Source of the DNA: a virus
IMG/VR virus record: IMGVR_UViG_3300042554_002903
Coordinates: 1-64,000 of that record
DNA length: 64,000 bases
Reading direction: 5' to 3' (one strand)
The stretch's first letter is position 1, and every line of letters begins with the position of its first letter. The notes beneath the pieces were generated by a model that saw only the letters and a list, made by a program, of their open reading frames with translations, was not told the DNA's origin and did not search any database. The translations under genes were made by a program, and so were the position numbers. This document shows, one piece after another, positions 7,642 through 16,257 of the stretch.

Positions 7642-8153
7642 GCGAGATAGAAGCAGCAATGCAGACCCTGGCCCAGAAGGACAGGATTATAAGCAGCCTC
7701 AAGGTTGCCAACCGGAAGCTGAGAGAAGAGATCGAGAGGTTGAACATTACCATCAAGCAGGAGAGGAAGGCTCATGTCCGTGAGATAACCGAGCTCAAGA
7801 GTATTAAGATGGGAGAGTATAACCCGGAAGATCTGCACACCCTATTGCTTGTACTGTTCTCCCATACCTATGGTATTGGAGTGGAAGACATACGGTCTAA
7901 AAGCAGGAAGAGACCCATCCCGCAGATCCGGTTCTCAATTGGTCACTACATGGTTACGTCATACCCCCTTGTCGCACTTAAAAAATTAGCCAAGATCCTT
8001 GGCTATAAAGATCACACAAGTGTGATGCATGCCAGAGACAGGGTCAATGAATGGTTCGACATGCCGGTGATGTACAGAGAAGAGCTGGTCAGTTACAATA
8101 AAGTAAAGAAGCACATTGAAAACATGATTCAAACAGGAGAAATAAAGATATGA
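7638..8153 (+). CDS. DnaA domain IV-like replication protein with coiled coil
   Basis: 171 residues. Residues about 1-55 form a coiled coil. From about 80 on the sequence follows the DnaA C-terminal DNA-binding domain: VEDIRSKSRKRPIPQIRFS, then LAKILGYKDHTSVMHARDRVNE, which matches the DnaA signature around DHTTVLHA. The AAA+ ATPase part is missing. It probably binds DnaA-box DNA to direct phage replication. An exact DnaA box, TTATCCACA, occurs at 44062-44070. Confidence 0.85.
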   Translation: MSEIEAAMQTLAQKDRIISSLKVANRKLREEIERLNITIKQERKAHVREITELKSIKMGEYNPEDLHTLLLVLFSHTYGIGVEDIRSKSRKRPIPQIRFSIGHYMVTSYPLVALKKLAKILGYKDHTSVMHARDRVNEWFDMPVMYREELVSYNKVKKHIENMIQTGEIKI

Positions 8154-8377
8154 TAGGTCAAGAAGTAATCGGCCTCGTGCCCTCAATTGTTCTCAGTGGT
8201 AAAGTCAGGGAGGACTATCGTAACATTGCAGCAGTCATTGTAATGGTGCACCACAGAATGTGTATAGTCAAATGGCCATGTGGTACAACAGATGTTAAGC
8301 TGGTAGATAATATCGGCAAGTATTTAGTTGATAAACCCGGTCGTGCGCCGAGAGAGGAGATGCAGAATGGCAGATAA
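8150..8377 (+). CDS. small unknown protein in the replication block
   Basis: 75 residues, beta-rich first half (IGLVPSIVLSGKVREDY), basic C-terminus. ATGA-coupled to the DnaA-like gene and overlapping the loader-like gene by 11 bases. Function unknown. Confidence 0.5.
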   Translation: MIGQEVIGLVPSIVLSGKVREDYRNIAAVIVMVHHRMCIVKWPCGTTDVKLVDNIGKYLVDKPGRAPREEMQNGR

Positions 8378-8741
8378 AAATGGCAATGGTGTCAAGCATG
8401 GCGTTCTTCAGGCTCTCTTCCTACGTATCTGTGAGGATATGTATGGAGGAGATGTCCCGGAGGATATCGTCTTGATGATTGAAAATATAGAAGAGGTTGC
8501 GCTACGTAAGTTTCGCATACCCTCACACCAGGAAGTTAAGGAGTATATGGAGTCCCGCTCCTTCCTTGATGCCGGTACCATGGCTTCCAAGTTTCTTAAC
8601 CACTATCAAGCAAGAGGTTGGAAGTATGCAGGTAATACCTCACTGAAAGACTGGAAGGCAGCGGTTAGAACGTGGGAAGATAAGGGAGCCCCAAAGAAAA
8701 TGGAAGTTAAACAAGAACAAGAAAGTAAAAGATACATATGA
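8367..8741 (+). CDS. helicase-loader / replisome-organizer-like protein
   Basis: 124 residues from ATG 8367, preceded by a purine-rich ribosome site. The C-terminal segment FLNHYQARGWKYAGN...LKDWKAAVRTWED matches the 'FYNHYxxxGWxxGxxxMKDWKAAVRxW' ending of phage replisome organizers and DnaT/DnaD-like loaders. It lies between the DnaA-domain gene and the primase-helicase, where a loader would be expected. Only the C-terminal half is recognisable. Confidence 0.65.
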   Translation: MADKNGNGVKHGVLQALFLRICEDMYGGDVPEDIVLMIENIEEVALRKFRIPSHQEVKEYMESRSFLDAGTMASKFLNHYQARGWKYAGNTSLKDWKAAVRTWEDKGAPKKMEVKQEQESKRYI

Positions 8742-9229
8742 CACAAGAAAATAAAGATTATACTTACCTGATTGGTAAGAAGATGAAAGCCTTTAAGTTT
8801 TACCCGGACATCCACGATTGCGGTTTCGTAGAAGAGATGGAAGCACTTGCCTTAAACCAAGAAGTAGGTGTGATAAAAAGGATTCTTACAACTAAGGTTC
8901 TTGCGTCTTTTCCTGAACTTGGAACTTGGTGGTATCCCTTAGAACAAGCTATTGAACATCTGGTAGAAGAAGAACAGGTAGAAGAAATCGAGATACCGGA
9001 GTTGGGAGAAGGGGTGTTGATGGAAGTAAGTAACTTTCAAGACTTCCGTGTTGTTTATAAACGAATGGTGTATGGTAAGCTCCCTAATGATACATTTGTA
9101 GCATCTAATACCTTCGGCGGAATTTGTGCCTGGCAATGTGCCAGACCAATACAACACAAGGAGATCAGTAAGGAAGAAGCCGAGCAGAAGTTAGCGGAGT
9201 TAACCAAGGAGAAATGGAAGATCGTATGA
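8738..9229 (+). CDS. unknown acidic protein, 163 aa
   Basis: 163 residues. Central acidic stretch (LVEEEQVEEIEIPELGEG) and an aromatic middle. The N-terminus DYTYLIGKKMKAFKF suggests an SH3-like opening. ATGA-coupled to the loader-like gene. Not recognised. Confidence 0.55.
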   Translation: MTQENKDYTYLIGKKMKAFKFYPDIHDCGFVEEMEALALNQEVGVIKRILTTKVLASFPELGTWWYPLEQAIEHLVEEEQVEEIEIPELGEGVLMEVSNFQDFRVVYKRMVYGKLPNDTFVASNTFGGICAWQCARPIQHKEISKEEAEQKLAELTKEKWKIV

Positions 9230-9423
9230 AAGCGTTCTCACCGGACGAAGAGGAGTTGAGTCAACCCTTGAGCTTACAAAAAGAGAGGGATCGTCAGCCC
9301 ATACCCTCACTACCTGATTGGGGATGGCAGCACATGGTCATAACAGCCATGATTTCTTTCGGTGCCCTCTTGTTTTTGCTACTGGCTTGCCTTATATTTG
9401 CACTCTTTTATGTACTCTACTGA
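9214..9423 (+). CDS. small membrane protein
   Basis: 69 residues. The polar N-terminus is followed by one C-terminal transmembrane segment (about residues 43-69, MVITAMISFGALLFLLLACLIFALFYVLY). Overlaps the primase gene by 14 bases. Function unknown. Confidence 0.55.
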   Translation: MEDRMKAFSPDEEELSQPLSLQKERDRQPIPSLPDWGWQHMVITAMISFGALLFLLLACLIFALFYVLY

Positions 9424-11110
9424 ACTAATTAAACTCGGAATCGACCTCAAAGGTAAATTTAGTGGTAAGTTAAAAACGACTTGCCCTAAATGTTCCCCGA
9501 GTAGGAAGAAAACCAAGGAACCCTGCATGCTTGTGGATATCGACAACGGTATCTACAAGTGTTGGAATAGTCCTTGTACCTTTAAGGGTACGGTTGCGCA
9601 TCAGGACGCCTTGAAATATAAGAGACCCAACCCCAACGATAGAGTAGAGGAAGGCAAGCATGAAGGCGTGTTCTCGTACTTCGAGTCACGTAAGATAGAC
9701 CGCTCAACTGTGATCTCTTTTGGGGCTCAGATAGGTTACACAAAAAGTATCTTCTTCCCGAACTGTGCACAGAAGAAACCGGCGGTGTGTTTCAATTATA
9801 TGCTTGGTGGTGAACACGTCAGGACCAAGTATAAATCCAGGGAGAAAGATTTTACGTCAGACAGCGGAGGTATGAACATACCTTTCAATGTTGATAGCTG
9901 CATCTACTCGCCTTACGTCATCATCACCGAGGGTGAGGAAGAATGTATGGTCTGGCATCAGTGCGGTAAGACAGCCGTTATCTCCGCACCCAACGGAGCC
10001 AATGAGAATCTCGAGTGGTTGGATAACGTGTATGAATTACTCGAGGACAAATTGATCTACATCGCAGTGGATATGGATGAGCCCGGTTTGAAATTAAAGA
10101 ATGCACTGAGTCGGCGCTTCGACCGCGACCGTACCTTTATAATCTCCTTCCCTTTTAAGGACGCCAATGATACCCTTAAGGAGAACGGAGAGGAGTACTT
10201 GGTACATCTGTTTGATACAGCAACACCGGTACCCATACCTGAGATCGCCGATCTCGATAACCAATTCGCTTTGGTTCGCTACTACCAGCAGAATGGTTTC
10301 CCTTCTGGAGCCAGGACGGGATTACAATACACCGATGACTACATTCAGATCGCTCACCGGGATCTTGTTGCGCTTGTTGCCACACCGGGAGCAGGTAAGA
10401 CAACATGGTTGAGGTGGTACATGATGAATCTCGCAGCATATACCGGCTGGAAGTTCGGCATCTTTACCTTTGAGAATCCGGTTGAGCTATGGATTGCGGA
10501 AGCAGTTGAAGTACTCAGCGGTAAATCATTGGACCGATGCAATCAAATGGAGATGGAATCAGCCGAGGCTTTCATTCGGGCTCACTTCCTGTTCTTTGAT
10601 ATAGCAGTTGACACCGACTACTCCCTATCCTCTATTTTCAATATCAGCAAGAGCATGATCAAGAGGAAAGGGGTTGACTGTATCGTACTGGACCCATGGA
10701 ATTATGTCTCAATAGAACAGGGGGAGTCGACTACTGAAAGCATAGGTGAGGCCCTTCGTAATACCAAGAAGTTCTGCAACCTCAACGATGTCGCAGTCAT
10801 TGCCGTGGCCCACCCCAGGAAGATGGATAAGGATGGTAATGGTAATTACAAAATACCTACACCCTATGACATACAAGGTAGTAATGCCTGGTTTAACACC
10901 CCGGATTTCTGTATCGCGCTGGGTAGGAATTATATGGATGATCACGCACCTGTTGACATGTACGTGCAGAAGGCTAAGTACAAATTCAGAGGTAAGCTCG
11001 GGAGTGTGCAATACACCTTTGACCCCTTGACCTCAAGATACACAGAGCTGGGCCAGAAGGCCGGTGGTAGTATGTTAGCGGCATCGGTACAGGAGAGTCT
11101 TGCCTTATGA
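9410..11110 (+). CDS. T7 gp4-like primase-helicase
   Basis: 566 residues from ATG 9410 (MYSTELIKLG). An upstream in-frame start would only add hydrophobic residues read from the previous gene. N-terminal zinc ribbon with Cys 25, 28, 51 and 56. TOPRIM centre near residue 173 (ITEGEEECMVW, then VDMDEPG). RecA-like DnaB helicase with Walker A ATPGAGKTT near residue 325 and Walker B CIVLDPW. It should unwind DNA at the fork and prime lagging-strand synthesis, working with the polymerase at 13682. Confidence 0.93.
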   Translation: MYSTELIKLGIDLKGKFSGKLKTTCPKCSPSRKKTKEPCMLVDIDNGIYKCWNSPCTFKGTVAHQDALKYKRPNPNDRVEEGKHEGVFSYFESRKIDRSTVISFGAQIGYTKSIFFPNCAQKKPAVCFNYMLGGEHVRTKYKSREKDFTSDSGGMNIPFNVDSCIYSPYVIITEGEEECMVWHQCGKTAVISAPNGANENLEWLDNVYELLEDKLIYIAVDMDEPGLKLKNALSRRFDRDRTFIISFPFKDANDTLKENGEEYLVHLFDTATPVPIPEIADLDNQFALVRYYQQNGFPSGARTGLQYTDDYIQIAHRDLVALVATPGAGKTTWLRWYMMNLAAYTGWKFGIFTFENPVELWIAEAVEVLSGKSLDRCNQMEMESAEAFIRAHFLFFDIAVDTDYSLSSIFNISKSMIKRKGVDCIVLDPWNYVSIEQGESTTESIGEALRNTKKFCNLNDVAVIAVAHPRKMDKDGNGNYKIPTPYDIQGSNAWFNTPDFCIALGRNYMDDHAPVDMYVQKAKYKFRGKLGSVQYTFDPLTSRYTELGQKAGGSMLAASVQESLAL

Positions 11111-11358
11111 TATCCTTCGCTCGTTCAATAGCTGAGATCAGAGTTGTTGTATCAGCAATGCATAACGCAGGTAAGACCGTGAGGGTTAACGTATGTCCGG
11201 AGATCTATGCCTTACTTAAGAACAAGAGGGTGTATGATACACACAGCGGAGCATCTGCAGAATTGTATAGTCAGGGCTGGGTACTCTATGGGCCTCGCCA
11301 CGTATACATACAGAACGGAATGATAATTAACGGATACTATTTTGAGGAAGTAATATGA
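11107..11358 (+). CDS. unknown small protein, 83 aa
   Basis: 83 residues, alpha/beta, ATGA-coupled to the primase-helicase. A GGGCCTCGCC variant of the dispersed motif occurs near 11290. Not recognised. Confidence 0.55.
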   Translation: MISFARSIAEIRVVVSAMHNAGKTVRVNVCPEIYALLKNKRVYDTHSGASAELYSQGWVLYGPRHVYIQNGMIINGYYFEEVI

Positions 11359-11801
11359 TAGGAAAGAAAGTACAATACGAAGAAGGTAGAGCGTACCATA
11401 TCGGTACCATAGTTGATAAGATACGTGTCGGCAATATAGAAAATGTGCGACAACCTTATGCTCACCAGGATCACAGCAGACAAGATGACTGGAATGTAAA
11501 GCTGACTCCGGTATCCTACAGCGAAGACTGGTATTTAATAGCGGATGAGAAGGGGAAACTTGCAAGTGTACCTTGTCGTTTTGTTATCAGGATAGTCGAG
11601 GGTGAGGCCGAACCGGCAGGTCATCTTATTTATATGACCGTACCCGATATTGTAGAAAAATTTGGAGAACAACTTTCATCTGAGCAGATTGATGAGTTAA
11701 AAAAACTGACTCATTATGAGAAGCAGGAGTATGAAGTACCCCAGGAAGAAGAGAAGGAGTACAGGCCGGCAGAGTTGCTGAAAGAAAGGGGTGTGATATG
11801 A
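11355..11801 (+). CDS. unknown protein, 148 aa
   Basis: 148 residues. The beta-rich first half is SH3-like (MIGKKVQYEEGRAYHIGTIVDKI). The tail is charged and helical (LKKLTHYEKQEYEVPQEEEKE). Coupled to the next small membrane protein by an ATGA overlap. Confidence 0.55.
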   Translation: MIGKKVQYEEGRAYHIGTIVDKIRVGNIENVRQPYAHQDHSRQDDWNVKLTPVSYSEDWYLIADEKGKLASVPCRFVIRIVEGEAEPAGHLIYMTVPDIVEKFGEQLSSEQIDELKKLTHYEKQEYEVPQEEEKEYRPAELLKERGVI

Positions 11802-11908
11802 GCGCAACAGACTGGTGGATAATAGGTGTTTCAATCTTTGTCTTTATGATATCCCTTGCACAAGACAACGAACCCATGGATGGTCCACCGCCTGTTCATC
11901 CCGATTAG
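11798..11908 (+). CDS. 36-residue membrane peptide
   Basis: ATG 11798 overlaps the previous stop (ATGA) and runs to TAG 11906-11908. One transmembrane stretch (WWIIGVSIFVFMISLA, residues 6-21) is followed by an acidic, proline-rich tail (MDGPPPVHPD). The coupling and hydrophobic pattern suggest a real micro-protein. Role unknown. Confidence 0.55.
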   Translation: MSATDWWIIGVSIFVFMISLAQDNEPMDGPPPVHPD

Positions 11909-11962
11909 GTTTTAACCTGATAGTGGATGATTATTAGGTCTGAGACCGTTTGAAAAAAAGAG

Positions 11963-11993
11963 TTGACAACAAAAAGAAAAAAGAGTACATTTG
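11963..11993 (+). promoter_or_regulatory. early-type promoter, no operator copy in spacer
   Basis: TTGAC (11963-11967), 18 bp, TACATTTG (11986-11993), with ATG at 11999. The spacer is A-rich and lacks the dispersed motif, but a TGAGACCGTTT variant lies about 20 bases upstream (11941). Confidence 0.75.
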
Positions 11994-11998
11994 CAGAC

Positions 11999-12289
11999 AT
12001 GAACGGAATATACTTAACCGAACAAGGTAAAGAGGAGATTGAAGCTAAGATACAAGAGCTTAAAAAAGGATTTGCTCTTCTTGGTGACAACGAAGAATTA
12101 ACCAAGGTACTGTTTAATACTACTCACGGTATTTATCATAGAATACTATCATCAGCAACAGTACTACCAGTTGAAGAAACTTGGGAATTAATATGTAACT
12201 CAAGCTTTGTAGATAAAATTAGTCCTATTACAATAAATAATTTTGATACTGCATATTCAAATGGAGTAATCATTCAACCTAAACAATAA
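11999..12289 (+). CDS. unknown protein, 96 aa
   Basis: 96 residues from ATG 11999, just behind its own promoter. Helical N-terminus (GIYLTEQGKEEIEAKIQELKKG). From here to about 13.6 kb the DNA is more A/T-rich than the replication genes on both sides. Not recognised. Confidence 0.6.
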   Translation: MNGIYLTEQGKEEIEAKIQELKKGFALLGDNEELTKVLFNTTHGIYHRILSSATVLPVEETWELICNSSFVDKISPITINNFDTAYSNGVIIQPKQ

Positions 12290-12293
12290 AATT

Positions 12294-12371
12294 ATGTGGA
12301 TAAGAACAATTAACGGTATAGAATTTATACCAGTAAAACAAACATTACAAGGATTATTGATAAAACTATGA
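12294..12371 (+). CDS. 25-residue peptide (tentative)
   Basis: ATG 12294 to TGA 12369-12371. Starts MWIRTINGIEFIPVKQ and overlaps the next start (ATGA), which supports translation. Its start resembles the opening MRVYIRTIND of the protein at 161. Too short for a function call. Confidence 0.4.
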   Translation: MWIRTINGIEFIPVKQTLQGLLIKL

Positions 12372-12622
12372 CAACAGAACATATAACAGTACTCTCTATT
12401 TTTCTTATAGGAGTTTTCCTTATAGGAATATATTGTATTTTTAAAACTGCAACAACTAAAGATTACGATATCAAATCTGCTTATGGCGGGTTTGCTACAA
12501 TTTTGTACGGAATAGTTTGTGGTCTTTTATTCATAATACTTAACGACTTTGCTGAACTAAAGAAATCTAAAAACTGTCCTGAGTATGAAAAAGTTGAAAA
12601 TGTTTATCGCTTAAAGAAATAA
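12368..12622 (+). CDS. two-helix membrane protein
   Basis: 84 residues with two transmembrane segments (about 8-27, VLSIFLIGVFLIGIYCIF, and about 40-62). Located in the A/T-rich accessory block. Function unknown. Confidence 0.55.
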   Translation: MTTEHITVLSIFLIGVFLIGIYCIFKTATTKDYDIKSAYGGFATILYGIVCGLLFIILNDFAELKKSKNCPEYEKVENVYRLKK

Positions 12623-12628
12623 AAAACT

Positions 12629-12847
12629 ATGAAGAAGATAGCTATAATAATTGCATTGGGTCTCACATCATGTGGAATACCCAAGAAACCCTGGGTAGTA
12701 ACCCAGAAGTATGTAGGTACGGGAGACACATGTGGTCTATCCCTACCTTTTGGAACCGCACTATACGTGTATAAAACCAAGAGAGGTAAACAGGTTGAGT
12801 TCATTGACCTCTATGATCGTTATGAAATAGGAGATACACTGCGATGA
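12629..12847 (+). CDS. small lipoprotein
   Basis: 72 residues. Signal peptide MKKIAIIIALGLTSCG with lipobox LTSC, cleavage before Cys 15. The motif copy TTGGGTCTCACATC (12657-12670) encodes part of this signal. The mature part is beta-rich. Likely an exported membrane-anchored protein, for example in superinfection exclusion, but that is a guess. ATGA overlap with the next gene. Confidence 0.65.
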   Translation: MKKIAIIIALGLTSCGIPKKPWVVTQKYVGTGDTCGLSLPFGTALYVYKTKRGKQVEFIDLYDRYEIGDTLR

Positions 12848-13278
12848 AAGACTGGGTAAAAGGCTGCGACATGGGGTTCTATGTCGGGCAGAAGGTGAAT
12901 TCAGCAAGAGGTAATGGGGTAGTTATTAAAATATGTAGTGAAAATAATTATCCTGTTCATGTAATGTTTAGAGGATTTGAAGAAACTTATATGATTGACG
13001 GTAGGTTATTTCTTGAACACGAACTACCTTCCGTCTACCCCATAGAACTAACCCCCAAATTCTATCAACCTGAATGGCAGCCGAAAGAGGGGGAGTGGTG
13101 CTGGTTTTGGGACAATACACATGAAAATCACATACGAGTAGTAGCAAAGTATTTAGGTATGACAAGGGATAAAAGGTACATCTGTAAAGTAAAAGATGAC
13201 GATGATCTTTTCTATGAGAACTGCGCCCCCTTTGACGGAAAGATGACCCCACCTTGGGAGAGAGGAGAGGAGAAATGA
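12844..13278 (+). CDS. unknown protein, 144 aa
   Basis: 144 residues, two beta-rich halves, many aromatic residues (WCWFWDNTHENH). The pattern suggests repeated SH3-like barrels (GFYVGQKVNSARGNGVVIKI). Not recognised. Confidence 0.5.
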   Translation: MKDWVKGCDMGFYVGQKVNSARGNGVVIKICSENNYPVHVMFRGFEETYMIDGRLFLEHELPSVYPIELTPKFYQPEWQPKEGEWCWFWDNTHENHIRVVAKYLGMTRDKRYICKVKDDDDLFYENCAPFDGKMTPPWERGEEK

Positions 13279-13685
13279 ACAAGTGGGTAAGATTATACAT
13301 CCAGATATTTGTGGTGTTTATCGTGATGTTCTTGGTCTCCTTTATTCCGGAGTTATACCCGGAGGTTTTCGGGGACTGGAAATGTGGCGGGTACTATAAA
13401 GAGTACATTAACGGTGTGTACAGGATTGTTAATGACAAATGTCTATACACAGAGGGTAATCATAATCCCACATACCATTGGGGCTGGAGGCACTGGTTAC
13501 TCTTTGTTTCAGGTTGGGTCTATACTATTGTTTCAATTACCAAAATGATAGAAGACTTTGATAAGAAAGAAGAGGAGAAAGCTCCGCTGAAATGGTACGA
13601 GAAACCGGCAGCTGATGTTCCTATCAGGGTGTCGCATACCGATCCGGAACCAAGGCGCTACGTAACGGGACCAATGGGGGAATGA
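13275..13685 (+). CDS. two-helix membrane protein
   Basis: 136 residues from ATG 13275, after a GGAGAGGAG ribosome site. Transmembrane helix near residues 8-25, a Cys-containing exposed loop (CGGYYKEY...CLYTEGN), a second helix near 74-92, then an acidic cytoplasmic tail. ATGA-coupled to the polymerase gene. Confidence 0.6.
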   Translation: MNKWVRLYIQIFVVFIVMFLVSFIPELYPEVFGDWKCGGYYKEYINGVYRIVNDKCLYTEGNHNPTYHWGWRHWLLFVSGWVYTIVSITKMIEDFDKKEEEKAPLKWYEKPAADVPIRVSHTDPEPRRYVTGPMGE

Positions 13686-15793
13686 GTATGACGAAGTTTG
13701 AAGATATAGTAAGCAAGGATAAAGTAAGTGGTTTCTGGGAGACCGAAAGAAAGAGGCAGGAGATCGAGAGCAAGAAAGGGTTGTGGGTATATGACGTCGA
13801 GTCCTACCCGAACTTCTTTTCCTACACCGCAATTCGTACCGACTCGCATCAGTACGTATGCTTCGAGTTATCTCCTTGGAAGGATGACAAAGAAGCGATG
13901 CTGGTACATCTTAAGACACAGGTCAGCGGTATGGTTGGTTTCAACAACGTGCACTACGACCAGTACTTGATCCAGGCTTTCATGGAGGAATTTGTCATGC
14001 CTGGTATTCAAGTCAGCCCCGGCGATATGATCGCACGTAGACTGTATGGTGTTTCGCAGGGTGTGATAAATACCAGGAAACATCCTTACAGTGCGTGCTC
14101 GATACCGCAGATGGACCTGAGACTACTCAACCACTTCGACAACAAATCCAAGATGACTTCTTTGAAAAGTTTAATGGTTCGTTTCAAGTGGAAGAATGTA
14201 GAGGATCTACCCTACCACTGGTCCACCGAATTAACAAAGGAACAGGTGGATAAAGTAATGGAGTACAACCTCAACGATGTCCTGTTCACAAAACATTTCT
14301 ACATTCTTTGTAGTGAGAGGATAAAGATGAGGAAGGATATCGGTAAGCGAATCGGTAAGAATCTGATTAACTTCTCCGATGTAAGGATAGGTGAGACAAT
14401 TGTATTGAAGTACCTTGCCGACAACATGAATGTACCAGTTGGTGCATTGACATCGCCGGGTTACTCCAAGATAAATATACCTCTCAAGGAAATAATATTT
14501 CCGAACATCGAGTTCACCACACCTGAGTTTAAAGATCTCCTTCGTAGATTGAACGATACCCAGGTTGGCCCAGAAGTAATCAAAGAATATCTTGAGAACG
14601 CTGCTGATATAGCAGGTGAGATGGATACCAACACTCTAATCGAAATGCTTGAGGACAAGGGTCTGGGTAATAATCGTTCAGCTAAGAAAGGTAAGAAGAA
14701 AAAAGGTGGAGCCAAGAAAGGATTTTCGTACCGTGTTATGTGGGGTGACTTCGCTTTCGAGTACGGTATAGGTGGTATACACGGATGTATAAAGCCGGGG
14801 GTATATGACAGCGATGATCAATGGATCATTGTCGATACCGATGGTACATCATTCTACCCTATGATTATATTCAACGGTGAGTTGCATCCAAGACAATTCC
14901 CGAAAGAAGTATTTATTAAAACGGTTGAACAGATGGTTGATGAAAGGGTGGAGGCTAAGGATAGTGGTGTTATAACCATATCCGATGGTTTGAAACTCGG
15001 TCTTAATGGGGGTATTTTTGGTAAGAGTGGAGAACAATGGAGCCCCATGTATGACCCACGTTACTTCACTTCCATTACGATCAACGGTCAACTCTTATTG
15101 ACAATGTTTGCTGAAAGGATTCTGACTCACATAAAGGACGCTCAGATCCTGCAGATAAATACCGATGGTGTTACATTCCGGGTGCGTAGATCTGATTACC
15201 ATGAGTACATGCAGCACGCCGACTGGTGGACTGAGAAGACAGGTATCCGCCTTGAACATGTTGAGTACAAGAGAATGGCGATACGCGATGTCAACACATA
15301 CATTGCGGTTAAACCAGATGGAAAAGTAAAACCGAAGGGTTTCTTCGAGAGTGATAATAACCCAATGACATGGCATAAGGATAACTCTTTTGCTATTGTC
15401 AGAAAGGCTGCTCTCAATTATCTGGCTTTCGATAAACCTATCCTTGAAACATTCGCCGAAGAGCAGGACCTTCATGACTACTGCGGTAGATACAAGGCGA
15501 CATCCGGATGGCATCCCCAGTACGTTTATCTTTCAGAAGATGAGCATGGTAATGCTGTTGAGAAGAGATCTGAGTTTGGTAAAACACTACGCTTCATACC
15601 GGTTAAGAAAGGCGGGGTATGTGTTAAGAAGCACGACGACGGCAGACAAATAGAATTACTTGCTGGCTGGAGAACGATGCCGTACAATAAAGCTGTGGGT
15701 ATATCTCATAGTGATATCGATATGAATTTCTTCTATGCTCGCACGATTGCAAAAATAGAAGAGGTACTCGTACCACAGACTTCTTTGTTCTGA
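13682..15793 (+). CDS. family B DNA polymerase
   Basis: 703 residues. N-terminal 3'-5' exonuclease (VYDVESYPNFF near residue 38; GFNNVHYDQY near 84; a later NLNDVLFTKHF). Polymerase motif A DTDGTSFYPM near residue 384, motif B LKLGLNGGIFGKSG near 437, motif C QINTDGV near 492. The motif-A serine/tyrosine and the N-x-x-[YF]-G of motif B fit family B better than family A. A lysine-rich insertion (about 335-348) separates the exonuclease and polymerase parts. Replicative polymerase, partner of the primase-helicase. Confidence 0.9.
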   Translation: MSMTKFEDIVSKDKVSGFWETERKRQEIESKKGLWVYDVESYPNFFSYTAIRTDSHQYVCFELSPWKDDKEAMLVHLKTQVSGMVGFNNVHYDQYLIQAFMEEFVMPGIQVSPGDMIARRLYGVSQGVINTRKHPYSACSIPQMDLRLLNHFDNKSKMTSLKSLMVRFKWKNVEDLPYHWSTELTKEQVDKVMEYNLNDVLFTKHFYILCSERIKMRKDIGKRIGKNLINFSDVRIGETIVLKYLADNMNVPVGALTSPGYSKINIPLKEIIFPNIEFTTPEFKDLLRRLNDTQVGPEVIKEYLENAADIAGEMDTNTLIEMLEDKGLGNNRSAKKGKKKKGGAKKGFSYRVMWGDFAFEYGIGGIHGCIKPGVYDSDDQWIIVDTDGTSFYPMIIFNGELHPRQFPKEVFIKTVEQMVDERVEAKDSGVITISDGLKLGLNGGIFGKSGEQWSPMYDPRYFTSITINGQLLLTMFAERILTHIKDAQILQINTDGVTFRVRRSDYHEYMQHADWWTEKTGIRLEHVEYKRMAIRDVNTYIAVKPDGKVKPKGFFESDNNPMTWHKDNSFAIVRKAALNYLAFDKPILETFAEEQDLHDYCGRYKATSGWHPQYVYLSEDEHGNAVEKRSEFGKTLRFIPVKKGGVCVKKHDDGRQIELLAGWRTMPYNKAVGISHSDIDMNFFYARTIAKIEEVLVPQTSLF

Positions 15794-16257
15794 TGAAGAA
15801 ACATATCCTATTCACCAATTACAACAAGAAAGAAGTAAAGAAAAAGAAGGAGGACGTGTGGGACAGGCTTGCTGAATTTATCGAGCGCAGCTCAGATCAT
15901 TTCGGCCAGCACCCACACTTCTTCACTTTCAGAGAGGAGAAGGTGGACACCAGAAATTATTGTTTCAAGGTGTATTCACCACTCCTCCCTCTGGAGTTTT
16001 CCATCCCGAGATCCAGGGGTTCATACCTGAGCATCATACTCTCGGCTACCCTGGGTTATAAGATAAATAATTGGAAAGGTAAGGATGGTAAGGTGAGTAA
16101 GGCCACGCTTAAATTAATCATACTCATACTCAAGAAGCATTGCTATCGTAAGGACTATCGTTTAAAACAATCCGAGGAAAAGGTGTTAAACACTATCCGG
16201 TTTATGTACGACAATCCTTTCTACGATACGGACATATCTTCCGTTACGGAACTCTAA
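15793..16257 (+). CDS. unknown basic protein at the end of the replication operon
   Basis: 154 residues, lysine-rich (KEVKKKKEDVW; SKATLKLIILILKKH), probably helical and nucleic-acid binding. Overlaps the polymerase stop by one base and overlaps the convergent terminase gene by 72 bases at its 3' end, so no room is left for a terminator between the two operons. Confidence 0.6.
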   Translation: MKKHILFTNYNKKEVKKKKEDVWDRLAEFIERSSDHFGQHPHFFTFREEKVDTRNYCFKVYSPLLPLEFSIPRSRGSYLSIILSATLGYKINNWKGKDGKVSKATLKLIILILKKHCYRKDYRLKQSEEKVLNTIRFMYDNPFYDTDISSVTEL

